From QHXQ01 sp963788965 (GTDB lineage Bacteria > Acidobacteriota > Blastocatellia > Pyrinomonadales > Pyrinomonadaceae), in contig CAWBIK010000004.1 in NCBI GenBank assembly GCA_963788965.1, positions 480,614 to 544,613 of the forward strand: DNA of 64,000 nt. Direction: 5' to 3'. The translations under genes and the position numbers were made by a program. Under the pieces are notes generated by a model. The model worked only from the letters and a program-made list of their open reading frames with translations. It had not been told where the DNA came from and made no database searches. Below, piece by piece: positions 8,952-18,066 of this stretch. Position 1 is the first letter of the stretch. The number at the start of each line of letters is the position of its first letter.

Positions 8952-9336
8952 TGTCTACGAAAGGGGTTCTGCTGCGAGAATTATTTTGAAGCGTAGCTAG
9001 GCTGTGAGCAGCACCTTCCTATGTGGCGATGCCGAAGAGACCCTTGACGAATTTTGCCTGCCCCGCTGAGTCCCTGCCATCTAACCTTTTGATCTGCCCC
9101 TTCCTCATCATGGGTTGCCTTCTATGAAAGGGGTGTGTCAAGAAAAAACTTCTCCCATGCCGGCAATACCTGAAGAGTTCTTCGACCACCAGCCCCGGTG
9201 CTTAACTTTTAGCGCGAAGTTGCAGCCGTTCATGGAACCGCTAAGAATGCTTCTTGTGCGCCTGTATCGCCCTAGATAATCCTATCTTGCTGCTTGAGCC
9301 TACACAAAATCCCACATGAAGAGTTGGGTTTATGAA
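8952..9336. other. Intergenic stretch, nothing recognised
   Basis: Follows the thioesterase stop. It is visibly more AT-rich than its neighbours. No long frame, RNA gene or clear terminator was found; one weak aaaggggttct/aaaggggtgtg repetition is the only pattern noticed. Confidence 0.5.
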
Positions 9337-9449
9337 TGGGAATTATCTACTTGACGCAGGTTATTAGTCTCTACGTCAACAACAGATCAGCAAATTTGAC
9401 TTACAGGTAGAGATTAATTGTCTGTCTTTCGTCAAGTAGATACTTCCCA
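9337..9449. repeat. Long imperfect inverted repeat (hairpin or MITE-like)
   Basis: The left arm 9337-9374 (tgggaattatctacttgacg ... gtctctac) is complementary to the right arm 9407-9449 (gtagagattaat ... cgtcaagtagatacttccca), around a spacer of about 32 bases. The pairing is near perfect over the outer 20 bases and the inner 6, with a bulge between. There is no coding potential. It could be a short non-autonomous transposable element or a transcript-folding element between the plus-strand synthetase and the small minus-strand gene. No clear target duplication was seen. Confidence 0.65.
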
Positions 9450-9496
9450 ATTCGACCGCAGTCGCGGAGCGTTATCAGCGGCGCGCGCCGATGTTG

Positions 9497-9754
9497 CTAA
9501 AGATTGTCGGAGTCGCCTTCTGCCCTGACGCCAGTGTGAGAAAAGTAGAGCACTCTCCCATCCACTCCGACGCGCTCGACAATCAGCTTTTTTGCTTTCA
9601 ACTGCGTTAGCGCCTCGCGCACGGCATCAACCGATTCGCGCACCTGATGGCGCATCAACCACCACCGGGCGATCTCTTCCAGCGTATTGCCTGCGGCGCT
9701 ATGTTTCTTGAGATACTTGAGTATTTGCTGATGCGCGGTTGCATTGTCTGCCAT
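9497..9754 (-). CDS. Small protein with a winged-helix-like fold, function unknown
   Basis: 85 residues with regular helical pattern: ILKYLKKHS, TLEEIARWWLMRH, VREALTQLKAKKLIVERV, then a strand-turn-strand RVLYFSHTG. The order helix-helix-recognition helix-wing resembles short winged-helix DNA-binding proteins, and the amino acid mix is that of a real globular protein. No ribosome site stands out before the ATG. It lies between the hairpin repeat and the operon terminator and is read in the same direction as the operon, but from its own transcript if the terminator works. It could regulate a neighbour; nothing in the sequence proves that. Confidence 0.5.
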   Translation of the reverse strand: MADNATAHQQILKYLKKHSAAGNTLEEIARWWLMRHQVRESVDAVREALTQLKAKKLIVERVGVDGRVLYFSHTGVRAEGDSDNL

Positions 9755-10289
9755 TTAATTTATGTCTCATGCAGGATTCAACCGGTACTCTGTCGGGCAG
9801 CTTTGTCATCTTGAGACAAAGACAAACGACCGTACCTACGTTCAGGACTTCGTTTTCATCGCGCGAAGCGCACCTCGCTCCGGCGCAAGCTTGTCAGAGG
9901 CGGCCGGCGATGTCGGGGGCTTCGCGTACAAAACCACCGTTGTTTACTTGGAACTACTCATAAGGCATGGCGTCCGAGTCGGGCTTGGAGTGACGCACCC
10001 TCTCGCTACAACCCGGCCTGTCGGTTGAGGACCCAGACAAGTCTTCGGTTGGACCTACTGCTGCGTGGAAGTTTTTAGTTATGCCTCGTCGGTTCGGCAT
10101 CACAGCAAGACGAGCTCAATCACTCGTGCGCGCGACACAGCTATGAGCAAGAGAGAGGCCAGAATCGAAATGCCGGATAATCCTCCACTGCGTGCTGGTT
10201 TGAGCGCCGGGGCGCGCCGCGATGGCAGCAACTAGGATTCTTTTGTCATAATGCAATCGTCGAATCGCGCGTTTATGTCCAACTTTGAA
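9755..10289. other. Intergenic stretch, nothing recognised
   Basis: Between the small gene and the terminator. Several short open frames occur on both strands (for example 9762-10028 plus and 10116-10316 minus), but none shows a family pattern, ribosome site or consistent codon use. The promoter of the small minus-strand gene must lie in its right-hand part. Confidence 0.45.
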
Positions 10290-10324
10290 GAAAACAAGTA
10301 GGGGGGTTTTATCCACCCCCTACT
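10290..10324 (-). terminator. Rho-independent terminator of the biosynthetic operon
   Basis: On the minus strand AGTAGGGGG (10324-10316) pairs with CCCCCTACT (10305-10297) around a 10-base loop, and is followed by TGTTTTCTTC. The nine-base stem and the T-rich tract lie about 95 bases after the stop codon of the last operon gene, the ABC permease. Confidence 0.65.
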
Positions 10325-10416
10325 CATCACCGTGTACAGGTTGAATCGAGTTTACGATTTGCGACGACGACAGTTGGTTGCCGAGGAACTTCTTGTGCCG
10401 CGCCGTACCCGCCGCA

Positions 10417-12850
10417 TCAGTCATACTTCAGGGCAATCGCCGGTTCGATCTTGCTCGCCGTGCGCGCGGGGATAAAGCTGGCGACGAGGACGACGAACAG
10501 CAGCAGTAGCGGGATGGCGATGAACGTCAACGGGTCGGTGGCGCTCAGGCCGTACAACATGCTCGAAGCGAAACGCGTGAGGACGAACGCGATTACCAGC
10601 CCGACCACGACGCCAATCAAAGTCAGTTTCAACGCATGTCGCAACACGAGCGTGATGACATCTGTCTGGCGCGCGCCGAGCGCCATGCGGATGGCGATTT
10701 CACTTGTTCGCTGGCTGACGTTGTAGGCCACTACGCCGTAGATGCCGATGAGCGCCAGCAGCAACGCCAGCACGCCGAAGATGGTAAAGAGTGTGCCGGC
10801 GATGCGCGCCGCCCAGAGCGATTGACCGAGATAGTCGGCCATCGTCGTCGTGCCATAGACGGGGATGACTTTATCAATCGCTTCGACTTCCCGGCGCACC
10901 GCTGCAATCATGTTCTTCGGGTCGCCCTTTGTGCGGACGTGCAGCGTCACCTTCGATTCGTAGTTCTGCGACAAGGGCAGGTACATGAAGGCCATCGGCT
11001 TCTCTTGGAGGTTGTAATATTTCGCATCCTTCGCAACGCCGACGATTTCAAGGAACAAGTTGTCCGCGCCGGGGATGCCGATGCGTTTGCCGACCGGATT
11101 TTCGTTCCGCCAGAATCGTTTCGCCATCGTCTCGTTGATGATGGTGATGCCGGGCGCGTCGGCCTTGTCCTGCGGCGTGAAGTCGCGGCCCTGCACGAGT
11201 TTGACGCCCATCGTCTCGAAGTACTTCGGGCCGACCACGTTGTAATCCATTAGCATGCTGACATCGGGCGGCGGCGTGTAACCTTCGACCGACACGCCCA
11301 ATTGCTGATCGTCGCCAAACAGCTTTTCCGCCAGACTCGCCGACTCTACGCCGGGCAAGGCCCCGACGCGTTCCTCAAGCTGACGATAGAACCCCTGCCC
11401 CGTCGTCTCCGTGTAGGCGTGCGCGTCGGTAATCAGCGACATCACGAGTACGTTGTCAACGTCGAAGCCGGGGTCGATGGTCTGCGCGTTGTAGAGGCTG
11501 CGCAGGAACAAGCCCGCGCTGATGAGCAGCAGCAGCGAGAGCGCGACTTGCGAGGTGACGAGGATGCCGCGCAGCCGCGACCCGCCGCCGCCACCCTTGC
11601 TCTCGTTCTTCTTGAGCAAATCGACGAGATTGGTCTTGGTTGTTTGAATCGCCGGGGCCAGCCCGAAGGCGATGCCCGCGACGACCGAGACGAGCAGCGT
11701 GAAGCCGAGTACGCGCCTGTCCAAGCTCAGGTCGAGGGCGAAGGCGAACAACCCCTGCGGCATGAATTGGAGGATCGCGCCCGAAGCCCAATAGGCCAGC
11801 AGCAGACCGAGCGCGCCGCCCGCCAGAGAGAGCAGCAAACTTTCGGTCAACAACTGCCTGATGAGCCGTCCGCGCCCGGCCCCAAGCGCCAGCCGAATCC
11901 CGACCTCGCGCCGGCGCGCATTGGCGCGTGCGAGCAGGAGATTGGCGAGATTGGCGCAGGCGATGACCAGCACGAGGCCGACGATAATCAAGAGCGCACC
12001 CGCCAGCGGCACCGAAGTCTTCTGCATCTCAGGGTGGCCCGCGCCGCCCGGATACACCGTTAAGGTCCGGCCCTTATTCGTCTTCGGGTATTCCTGCGCC
12101 AGTTGGCGCGCGCGCGTGTCCATCGCCGCTTTGGCCTGCGCGAGTTCGACGCCCGGTTTGAGCCGACCCATCAGATTCAGCCAGTTCGCGCCGCGATCTT
12201 CGAGCACGCCCGCGCCGGGTCGCACTGCCGCTTGCATCATCGTCGGCACCCACACGTCGGGCACGACGCCCAACTCCGTGCCGGTGAAACCCGGCGGCGT
12301 GATGCCGACGACGGTGAACGGCTGCCCGTTCAAAGTCAGAGTTTTTCCGGGCAGCGCCGGGTCGGAACCGAAGCGGCGCACCCAGAAGTTATGACTGACG
12401 ACGGCCACCGGATGCGAGCCGGGCGTTTTGTCCTCTTCCGGCAGGAAGGTGCGCCCCCGCGCGGGGTTGATGCCGAGCACGGCGAAGTAATTGCCGGAGG
12501 CGATGACGCCGTTGACCATCTCGGCCTGCCCGTTCTCCAACAAGCTCATCACCACCCCTCGCTGCGCGAGGAGGCCGGAGAAGACCTCGTTGTTGTCACG
12601 ATAGTCGAGATAATCCGGGTACGAGACGGCACCGTAGCGCGGTCCGCCCGTGTAGGTGGTGAAAAGTCGGGTCAGTTCTTCGGGTTGCTCGACGGGCAAC
12701 GGGCGCAGCAGCGCGGCGTTGACGACCGTAAAAATCGTGGTGTTCGCGCCAATGGCCAGCGCCAGCGAGATGACGGCCACGCGCCGTGAAGCCCGGATTT
12801 TTCAGGAGCAGGCGGAAAGCGAAGCGAAGGTCTTGAAACAGCGTGTCCAT
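10417..12850 (-). CDS. MacB/ADOP-type ABC transporter permease (one frameshift near the 5' end)
   Basis: About 810 residues when joined. The start MDTLFQDLRFAFRLLLKNPGF at 12850 is typical of acidobacterial ADOP permeases. A 1-base insertion near 12781 shifts the frame before the first helix, and the long frame 10417-12780 then runs to the end. Order: N-terminal helix, a periplasmic MacB_PCD-like region, three helices around the first FtsX domain (LLIIVGLVLVIACANLANLLLARA), a second periplasmic region, and a C-terminal FtsX domain ending in LLFVVLVASFIPARTASKIEP. The start codon overlaps the stop of the ATPase gene by one base (TAATG), so the two are translationally coupled. It probably exports the peptide or protects the cell from it; this family also occurs far from any such cluster. 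Confidence 0.88.
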
Positions 12851-13602
12851 TAGGCAACTCCTACGTTCTCTCGGTAAAGTGCTTCCAGTTTCGGGTCATG
12901 CGGCAGCACGGGTAATGCGGGCTGTTCGATCTGACCGTCGAAGAGATTGATGGTGCGTTCGGCGTTACCCGCGAAGCGATAGTCGTGCGTCACCATGCAG
13001 ATAGTCGCGCCACCGCCATGGAGGTCGCGCAATAAATTCATCACCGCCTCGCCGTTCTTGGAATCGAGGTTGCCGGTCGGCTCATCTGCGAGCAGAATTA
13101 ACGGCTCGCCCGCCACCGCCCGCGCCACCGCAACGCGCTGTTGCTGACCGCCGGAGAGTTGGCCCGGCATGTGTTGGGCGCGATTCGCGATGCCGACTCT
13201 TTCCAACGCCTCGCCGACGCGCTGCTTGCGCTCGGCGCTGCTCAGCCCACGATAGGTCAGAGGCAGTTCGACGTTTTCGTAGACGGTGAGGTCGCCGATG
13301 AGATTGAAACTCTGAAAGATGAAGCCGATCTCTTGATTGCGGATGCGCGCGCGCCCCGCGTTGTTGAGGTCTTGCACGGGCTTGCCGTTGAGCCAGTACT
13401 GGCCTTGGGACGGCACGTCGAGCAGGCCGAGGATTGAGAGCAAGGTGGACTTGCCGCAGCCCGAAGGCCCCGAAATGGAGAGAAATTCTCCCTTTCTAAT
13501 CTCCAATTTAATGTCCGACAGGGCGTGTGTTTCCACCTCGTCGGTCAAGAAAACTTTTGTTACCCCGTCGAGATGAATCAGGGGTTGGAAGGATGCAGTC
13601 AT
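12850..13602 (-). CDS. MacB/LolD-type ABC transporter ATPase
   Basis: 250 residues with Walker A GPSGCGKST, Q-loop FQSFNL, signature LSGGQQQR, Walker B LILLADEPTGNLD and switch His in MVTHD. It energises the adjoining permease; proteins of this family drive mechanotransmission across the inner membrane rather than transport through it. An AGGAG ribosome site 9-10 bases before the ATG supports the start. About 180 bases separate it from the thioesterase gene upstream, with no evident promoter. Confidence 0.93.
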   Translation of the reverse strand: MTASFQPLIHLDGVTKVFLTDEVETHALSDIKLEIRKGEFLSISGPSGCGKSTLLSILGLLDVPSQGQYWLNGKPVQDLNNAGRARIRNQEIGFIFQSFNLIGDLTVYENVELPLTYRGLSSAERKQRVGEALERVGIANRAQHMPGQLSGGQQQRVAVARAVAGEPLILLADEPTGNLDSKNGEAVMNLLRDLHGGGATICMVTHDYRFAGNAERTINLFDGQIEQPALPVLPHDPKLEALYRENVGVA

Positions 13603-13783
13603 AATCTTTATCTCCTAGCTTTGTCTAACTCGGATTCAACCTGCGGCGACCGCAGACGTGCCATTTGCGGTCCGGTGCGAACGCATCGCCGCCAAGTTTG
13701 TAAGCTGCTTGTTTCGACGTTTCGCCCGCGCGCGCTGCGGTTCATGCTCGACCACTCGGATGGCGCACGCCCGCTGCAACAAC

Positions 13784-14602
13784 TCAAGTCGTCGTGGTCT
13801 TAGCGCCCACCGTGTCCCACGATGCGCGCCGCCGATGCGGGAGCGTCCCGACGATGTGATTCAATTTGTGCGAGAGCATGTCGAGCAAGCGATGCTGCGA
13901 CGTGCGCAGAAAAAAGTGGTCGCCCGGCAGCATGTCGAGCGAGAAAGCGGCGTTGGTGTGTTCGCGCCAGCCTTCGAGTTGCAGCCGCGGTATCCGGTCT
14001 TGAAGGCCGCCGAAGACGCTAATGGGGCAGTCGAGTTTCGGCTCCGGCAGGTAGGCGTAGGTTTGCACAATCTCGAAGTCGCTCCGCAGCGAAGGCAGCA
14101 CCAGCTTTCTCAATTCCTGATGATCGAGCACTTCTTTCGGCGTGCCGTTCAAACGGCGCACCTCTTCGACGAACTCCGGTTCGGGCAGTTGAAAGGTGTG
14201 CAGACATCCGCCTGCCAGATGTGGGGCGTCGCGTCCTGAGATGAACAGGTGCACGGGTTGCGGCTTGTGTTCGCGCCGTAGCTGCCGCGCCAGTTCAAAG
14301 CCGATGAGCGCGCCCATGCTGTGGCCGAAGATGGCGAACGGCTTGTCGAGATGCGGCGTAATGACGGCCGCGAGAGTCTCGACCAGTGGCCGCAGCCGCG
14401 TGAACGGCGGTTCGTTGATGCGCGTCTCCCGGCCGGGCAGATGGACGGGAACTAGCTCCACGCTGATCGGCAGGAAATCCGGCCACGCGCGGTAGATCGC
14501 CGCGCCGCCACCGGCATACGGTAGGCAGAACAGGCGCAAGTCGGCGAAGGGGTTCGGTTGATGGCTGGCAAGCCACGGCTTCGTCGCTGTAGTGGTCGTC
14601 AT
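13784..14602 (-). CDS. Type II (editing) thioesterase
   Basis: 272 residues, alpha/beta hydrolase of the GrsT/RifR class. The oxyanion region is LFCLPYAGGGAA, the nucleophile elbow GHSMGA (serine about residue 95), the acid D in GGLQDRIP and the catalytic His in GDHFFL. Such enzymes are free-standing and remove mis-primed acyl groups from carrier proteins, which keeps long NRPS/PKS lines running. Here it is the only intact thioesterase on the operon strand. Because the last synthetase has no terminal TE, it might also take part in release; that is inference. Confidence 0.92.
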   Translation of the reverse strand: MTTTTATKPWLASHQPNPFADLRLFCLPYAGGGAAIYRAWPDFLPISVELVPVHLPGRETRINEPPFTRLRPLVETLAAVITPHLDKPFAIFGHSMGALIGFELARQLRREHKPQPVHLFISGRDAPHLAGGCLHTFQLPEPEFVEEVRRLNGTPKEVLDHQELRKLVLPSLRSDFEIVQTYAYLPEPKLDCPISVFGGLQDRIPRLQLEGWREHTNAAFSLDMLPGDHFFLRTSQHRLLDMLSHKLNHIVGTLPHRRRASWDTVGAKTTTT

Positions 14603-14679
14603 ACGATTTTTTCCGGTGGTTGAATAAGCACGAGACGAGCGGTTTCGGGCAGGCTCGTTCCGGTGGTGGGGCGCGCGGT

Positions 14680-16356
14680 TTAGCTCACCGCGACGGGCAC
14701 TCCGACGTGTTCGGTCGGCAAGTCTAACGCCTGTTGTTTGTCGTATTCGATGCGCCCGTAATCGAGCTTTATGAGCCGGTCTGCGACGTGATAGTAGTGG
14801 TTGTCATGGCTGATGACGATGACCGTCTTGCCGCGCTCTTTTAGTTCGGGCAGGATTTGGTAATAGAACACTTCCTTGAACATCGGGTCTTGATCCGCGG
14901 CCCATTCGTCAAACAGATAGATGGGCCGATCCTCCAAACACGCGATGACCAGCGCGAGGCGTTTGCGCTGTCCCTGCGACAGGTTGGTCGTCGAGAGCTT
15001 GCCTTGCTGCACGTCAACTTTGTGGTCGAGTTGGAATTTGGCGATGTATTCGCTCGCCCGCACGTCGAGGTCTTGCCGGGTCAGTCCGAGCAATTGTTCG
15101 AAGAGATGGTAGTCGGAGAAGATGACGGAGAAATACTGGCGATAGGCTTCGCGGTTCTCGTCGGTAACGGCTTCTCCGTCGAGCCTGATTTCGCCCGCTT
15201 CCGGGATGTACAACCCCGTCAAGAGCTTGGCGAGCGTGGTTTTGCCGCTGCCGTTGCCGCCCATGATGAAGACCAATTCGCCGGGCTTGAGCGTCAGGTC
15301 GATGGGGCCGAGCACGAAATTGCGTTCCTCGCGCTCTTGATAATAAGCATGGGTCACACCCGCCACTTCTAAACTGCGCCAGCCCGACTTGACGACGGGC
15401 TGCGAATCCCACTGCTCTTGTTTGCCGAAAGCGTCGAGCGAGATGCCCAGGTCCTTGACCTTTTGCAAAGAGATGTTCGCCAGCCCGAAGGTCGGCATCA
15501 GGTCGCTAAGCACGCTAATGGGCGCACGCATGTAGAGCAGCGTGATGATGTAGACCGTCATCGTGCGGCCGTCGATGGGCTGGATGTAGGGCAGGGCAAA
15601 CAGCAGCAGCCCGATGTAGATGAAGTAGAGGACCTGCCCCCAACTGTGGACGACGGCATAGATGTTTCGCCCCGCAAGATAGTGGCGGCGGTAACTGGTC
15701 GCCGTCTCTTGCAGGATGTCGTTGAAGAATGCGTGGCGACGCGGGCGATGGAGTTTCAGTTCCTTCGCGCCGTCGGTCAGCGAACGATAATGCGCGTAGA
15801 GTTCGTCCGACTGTTCGCGCGCCAGTTTGAGCACCTGCTTGGCCTTCTTGCGGGGAATCTTGTAGCTGAAGATGCCCAGAAACATAAAGACCAGCAGGGC
15901 GACGAGCACGACCGGCGACAGCCAGCCGAGATAGATCAAACAACCGACCAAAATCGTCGCGTTGACGAAGAAGAACGGCAGTTCGATGAGCGCCGTCGTT
16001 ATCGCAGGGATGTCTTGCGTCAGCGCAGCCAGAATGCGATGCGAGCCAATCGTCTCAAGATGGCGCAGGGGCGTCGCCAGTACTTGGCGGCACAAGTGCA
16101 TGCTCAGATCAAAGACTGCTTTTTGCGAGAGATGGACGAGCAGCAGTCTGGAAACGAGGTTCGCGGCCAGCACCGCCAGCACCAAGCCGGCAAACGCGAG
16201 GACGACCATCCCCGCCGAAGGGCCGGCGGACGCGGTCAACCTTGAGTTGATCACGACCATCAGAGCCGCGCTGGCTGCGCCGCCGACGATGCCCATCACA
16301 ATCGCCGGTACGACCACGCCGCGCGAGTATCGCAGCAGGAACATAAGTATTTTCAT
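14680..16356 (-). CDS. Cyclic-peptide/siderophore-type ABC exporter (SyrD/PvdE-like)
   Basis: 558 residues, membrane domain first (six hydrophobic helices, residues 10-310) and ATPase second. Walker A is GGNGSGKTT, the signature is the variant LSQGQRKR rather than LSGGQ, and Walker B ends in LFDEWAADQDP. This variant signature and EWAADQDP are characteristic of the PvdE/SyrD exporters that move pyoverdine precursors or syringomycin across the inner membrane. The position directly after the last synthetase gene supports export of the product or of a pre-product to the periplasm. The 147-base gap before it is the longest in this part of the operon. Confidence 0.92.
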   Translation of the reverse strand: MKILMFLLRYSRGVVVPAIVMGIVGGAASAALMVVINSRLTASAGPSAGMVVLAFAGLVLAVLAANLVSRLLLVHLSQKAVFDLSMHLCRQVLATPLRHLETIGSHRILAALTQDIPAITTALIELPFFFVNATILVGCLIYLGWLSPVVLVALLVFMFLGIFSYKIPRKKAKQVLKLAREQSDELYAHYRSLTDGAKELKLHRPRRHAFFNDILQETATSYRRHYLAGRNIYAVVHSWGQVLYFIYIGLLLFALPYIQPIDGRTMTVYIITLLYMRAPISVLSDLMPTFGLANISLQKVKDLGISLDAFGKQEQWDSQPVVKSGWRSLEVAGVTHAYYQEREERNFVLGPIDLTLKPGELVFIMGGNGSGKTTLAKLLTGLYIPEAGEIRLDGEAVTDENREAYRQYFSVIFSDYHLFEQLLGLTRQDLDVRASEYIAKFQLDHKVDVQQGKLSTTNLSQGQRKRLALVIACLEDRPIYLFDEWAADQDPMFKEVFYYQILPELKERGKTVIVISHDNHYYHVADRLIKLDYGRIEYDKQQALDLPTEHVGVPVAVS

Positions 16357-16503
16357 TGTTAGTTTATCTGTGGCTTGCTAGAAGGTACGGGACGACCCGC
16401 CCCGGCGTGGTTATGGACGCGCGTAGCGGCAGATGTTTGAACGGATGAGAACGATTGTCGCCGCACGAGTTGGACCGATGTTGCCGCATCGTGGCATCAA
16501 CCA

Positions 16504-18066
16504 TTAGTCCAGCAGCGATGTTTGCCCGACGCTAGCGCCCTCGAAGAAGGACTCGCCGAGCAATCCGTCCGGCACGTTTTCGGGCGGCAGGTGTTCGGGG
16601 TCGCCCGGCGCGGGCGCAAGTCCCGCGTCGGCCTTTTCCGTCTCCTGCATCCCGGCGAGCGCGCTGGCGATTTCCGCGATGGTCGGCGTCTCGAACAATT
16701 TCCGCAATGGCAATTCGAGTTGGAACGCGACTTCGATACGCGCGATGATTTGCGTGGCGAGCAGCGAGTGCCCGCCCAACTCGAAGAAGCTGTCGTGCAC
16801 GCCGATGCGTTCCAAGCCCAACACCTCCTGCCAGATTTCGGCCAGCCCCGCTTCTGTCGCATTGCGTGGCGACACGTAGACTTCGGCGACCGAACGCATC
16901 TGCTCCGGCGCGGCCAACGCTTGATGGTCAACCTTGCCGCCGGGCGTCAACGGCAACGCCGCCAACATCACCCACGCGGTGGGAATCATGTAATTTGCCA
17001 ACCGCTCTTCCAGATGACGACGGAGGTCGATGATCGAAGGTTCGCCGTCACTCCCCGCGACCACGTAGGCGACCAGCCGCCTGTCCCCCGGCGTATCCTC
17101 GCGCGTTATCACAAGGGCTTCGGCCACCGCCGCGTGACTGTTCAACGCCGCCTCGACCTCGCCCAACTCGATCCGAAAACCTCTGATTTTGACTTGATTA
17201 TCAATCCGGCCAAGAAACTCGATGACTCCGTCTAGCCGATACCGCACAAGGTCGCCGGTTCGATACAGACGCTCCCCACCCGTGCCGCTGAACGGGTCCG
17301 GGACGAAGCGGTCAGCGGTGATGTCGGGTCGCCGGAGATAGCCGCGCGCCACGCCCGCGCCGCCGATGTAAAGCTCGCCCGTCACCCGGCACGGAACCGG
17401 CTTCATCTCCCCATCCAGAATGTACGCCCGCACGTTGCCGAGGGGACGACCAATCGGGACTTCGTGCCACGCCGCATCATCCCCCCTGCCAAGTTCCGCC
17501 GTGTCGTAGACTGAAGCGACGATGGTCGTCTCCGTCGGGCCGTATGTGTTGACGAGCCGCACGTCCTCGCCGACACATCGCTTCCAAATCTTCAGACGCT
17601 GTTCCAGAGCCTTTTCGCCGCCGATGATGACCAGCCGTATCGAAGCGGGCAACGTCAGCGATTCCGTCTCCATCCGCGCCGTCAACTCGTGCCAGAAAGC
17701 GGTCGGGAGATCGAGCACGTTGATTTCCCATTCTCGACACTTTCTCAGGAACAAGGCCATCGTCCCAAGCATCGAATCGTTTCGCAGCACCAGCGTCGCG
17801 CCTCGCGCCAACGCCGGATAAATCTCCTCCGCGCTCGCATCGAAACTAACCGACGCGAACTGCAAAACCCGCTCGCCCGCTGCAAGCCCATACGCTTCGC
17901 CCGCCGCCCCGACGAAGTTGACCAAAGACCCGTGCGCAACCATCACGCCCTTAGGCTTGCCCGTCGAACCCGACGTGTAGATGATGTAGGCCAACTGCGC
18001 GCTGTTAACTTTCCATTCCGGCGCCGCCGCACTCTCAATCGCAATCCGCGCCCAGTCGCACGTCAA
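16504..18066 (-). CDS. NRPS fragment: adenylation domain (basic residue?) and carrier protein, end of the assembly line
   Basis: Second half of a C-A-PCP protein cut by an extra base at 18058. It holds the adenylation core from YTSGSTGKPKG through YGPTETT, YRTGDL and GGKVDH, then a carrier site DSFFELGGHSL and a tail of about 60 residues with no recognisable domain. The code reads D-A-E-D-I-G-T-I. Acidic residues at both the third and fourth positions are usual for basic substrates such as Lys, so Lys, Orn or the diaminopropionate made by SbnA/B are candidates. No thioesterase, reductase or terminal C domain follows, although this is the last module on the strand. Confidence 0.85.
   Translation of the reverse strand: MTCDWARIAIESAAAPEWKVNSAQLAYIIYTSGSTGKPKGVMVAHGSLVNFVGAAGEAYGLAAGERVLQFASVSFDASAEEIYPALARGATLVLRNDSMLGTMALFLRKCREWEINVLDLPTAFWHELTARMETESLTLPASIRLVIIGGEKALEQRLKIWKRCVGEDVRLVNTYGPTETTIVASVYDTAELGRGDDAAWHEVPIGRPLGNVRAYILDGEMKPVPCRVTGELYIGGAGVARGYLRRPDITADRFVPDPFSGTGGERLYRTGDLVRYRLDGVIEFLGRIDNQVKIRGFRIELGEVEAALNSHAAVAEALVITREDTPGDRRLVAYVVAGSDGEPSIIDLRRHLEERLANYMIPTAWVMLAALPLTPGGKVDHQALAAPEQMRSVAEVYVSPRNATEAGLAEIWQEVLGLERIGVHDSFFELGGHSLLATQIIARIEVAFQLELPLRKLFETPTIAEIASALAGMQETEKADAGLAPAPGDPEHLPPENVPDGLLGESFFEGASVGQTSLLD

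Noticed and set aside
9762..10028. 88-codon plus-strand frame
   Set aside because: No ribosome site, no family pattern, uneven codon use; overlapping frames of similar length exist on the same stretch.
10116..10316. 66-codon minus-strand frame
   Set aside because: It overlaps the terminator stem-loop and shows no conserved features.
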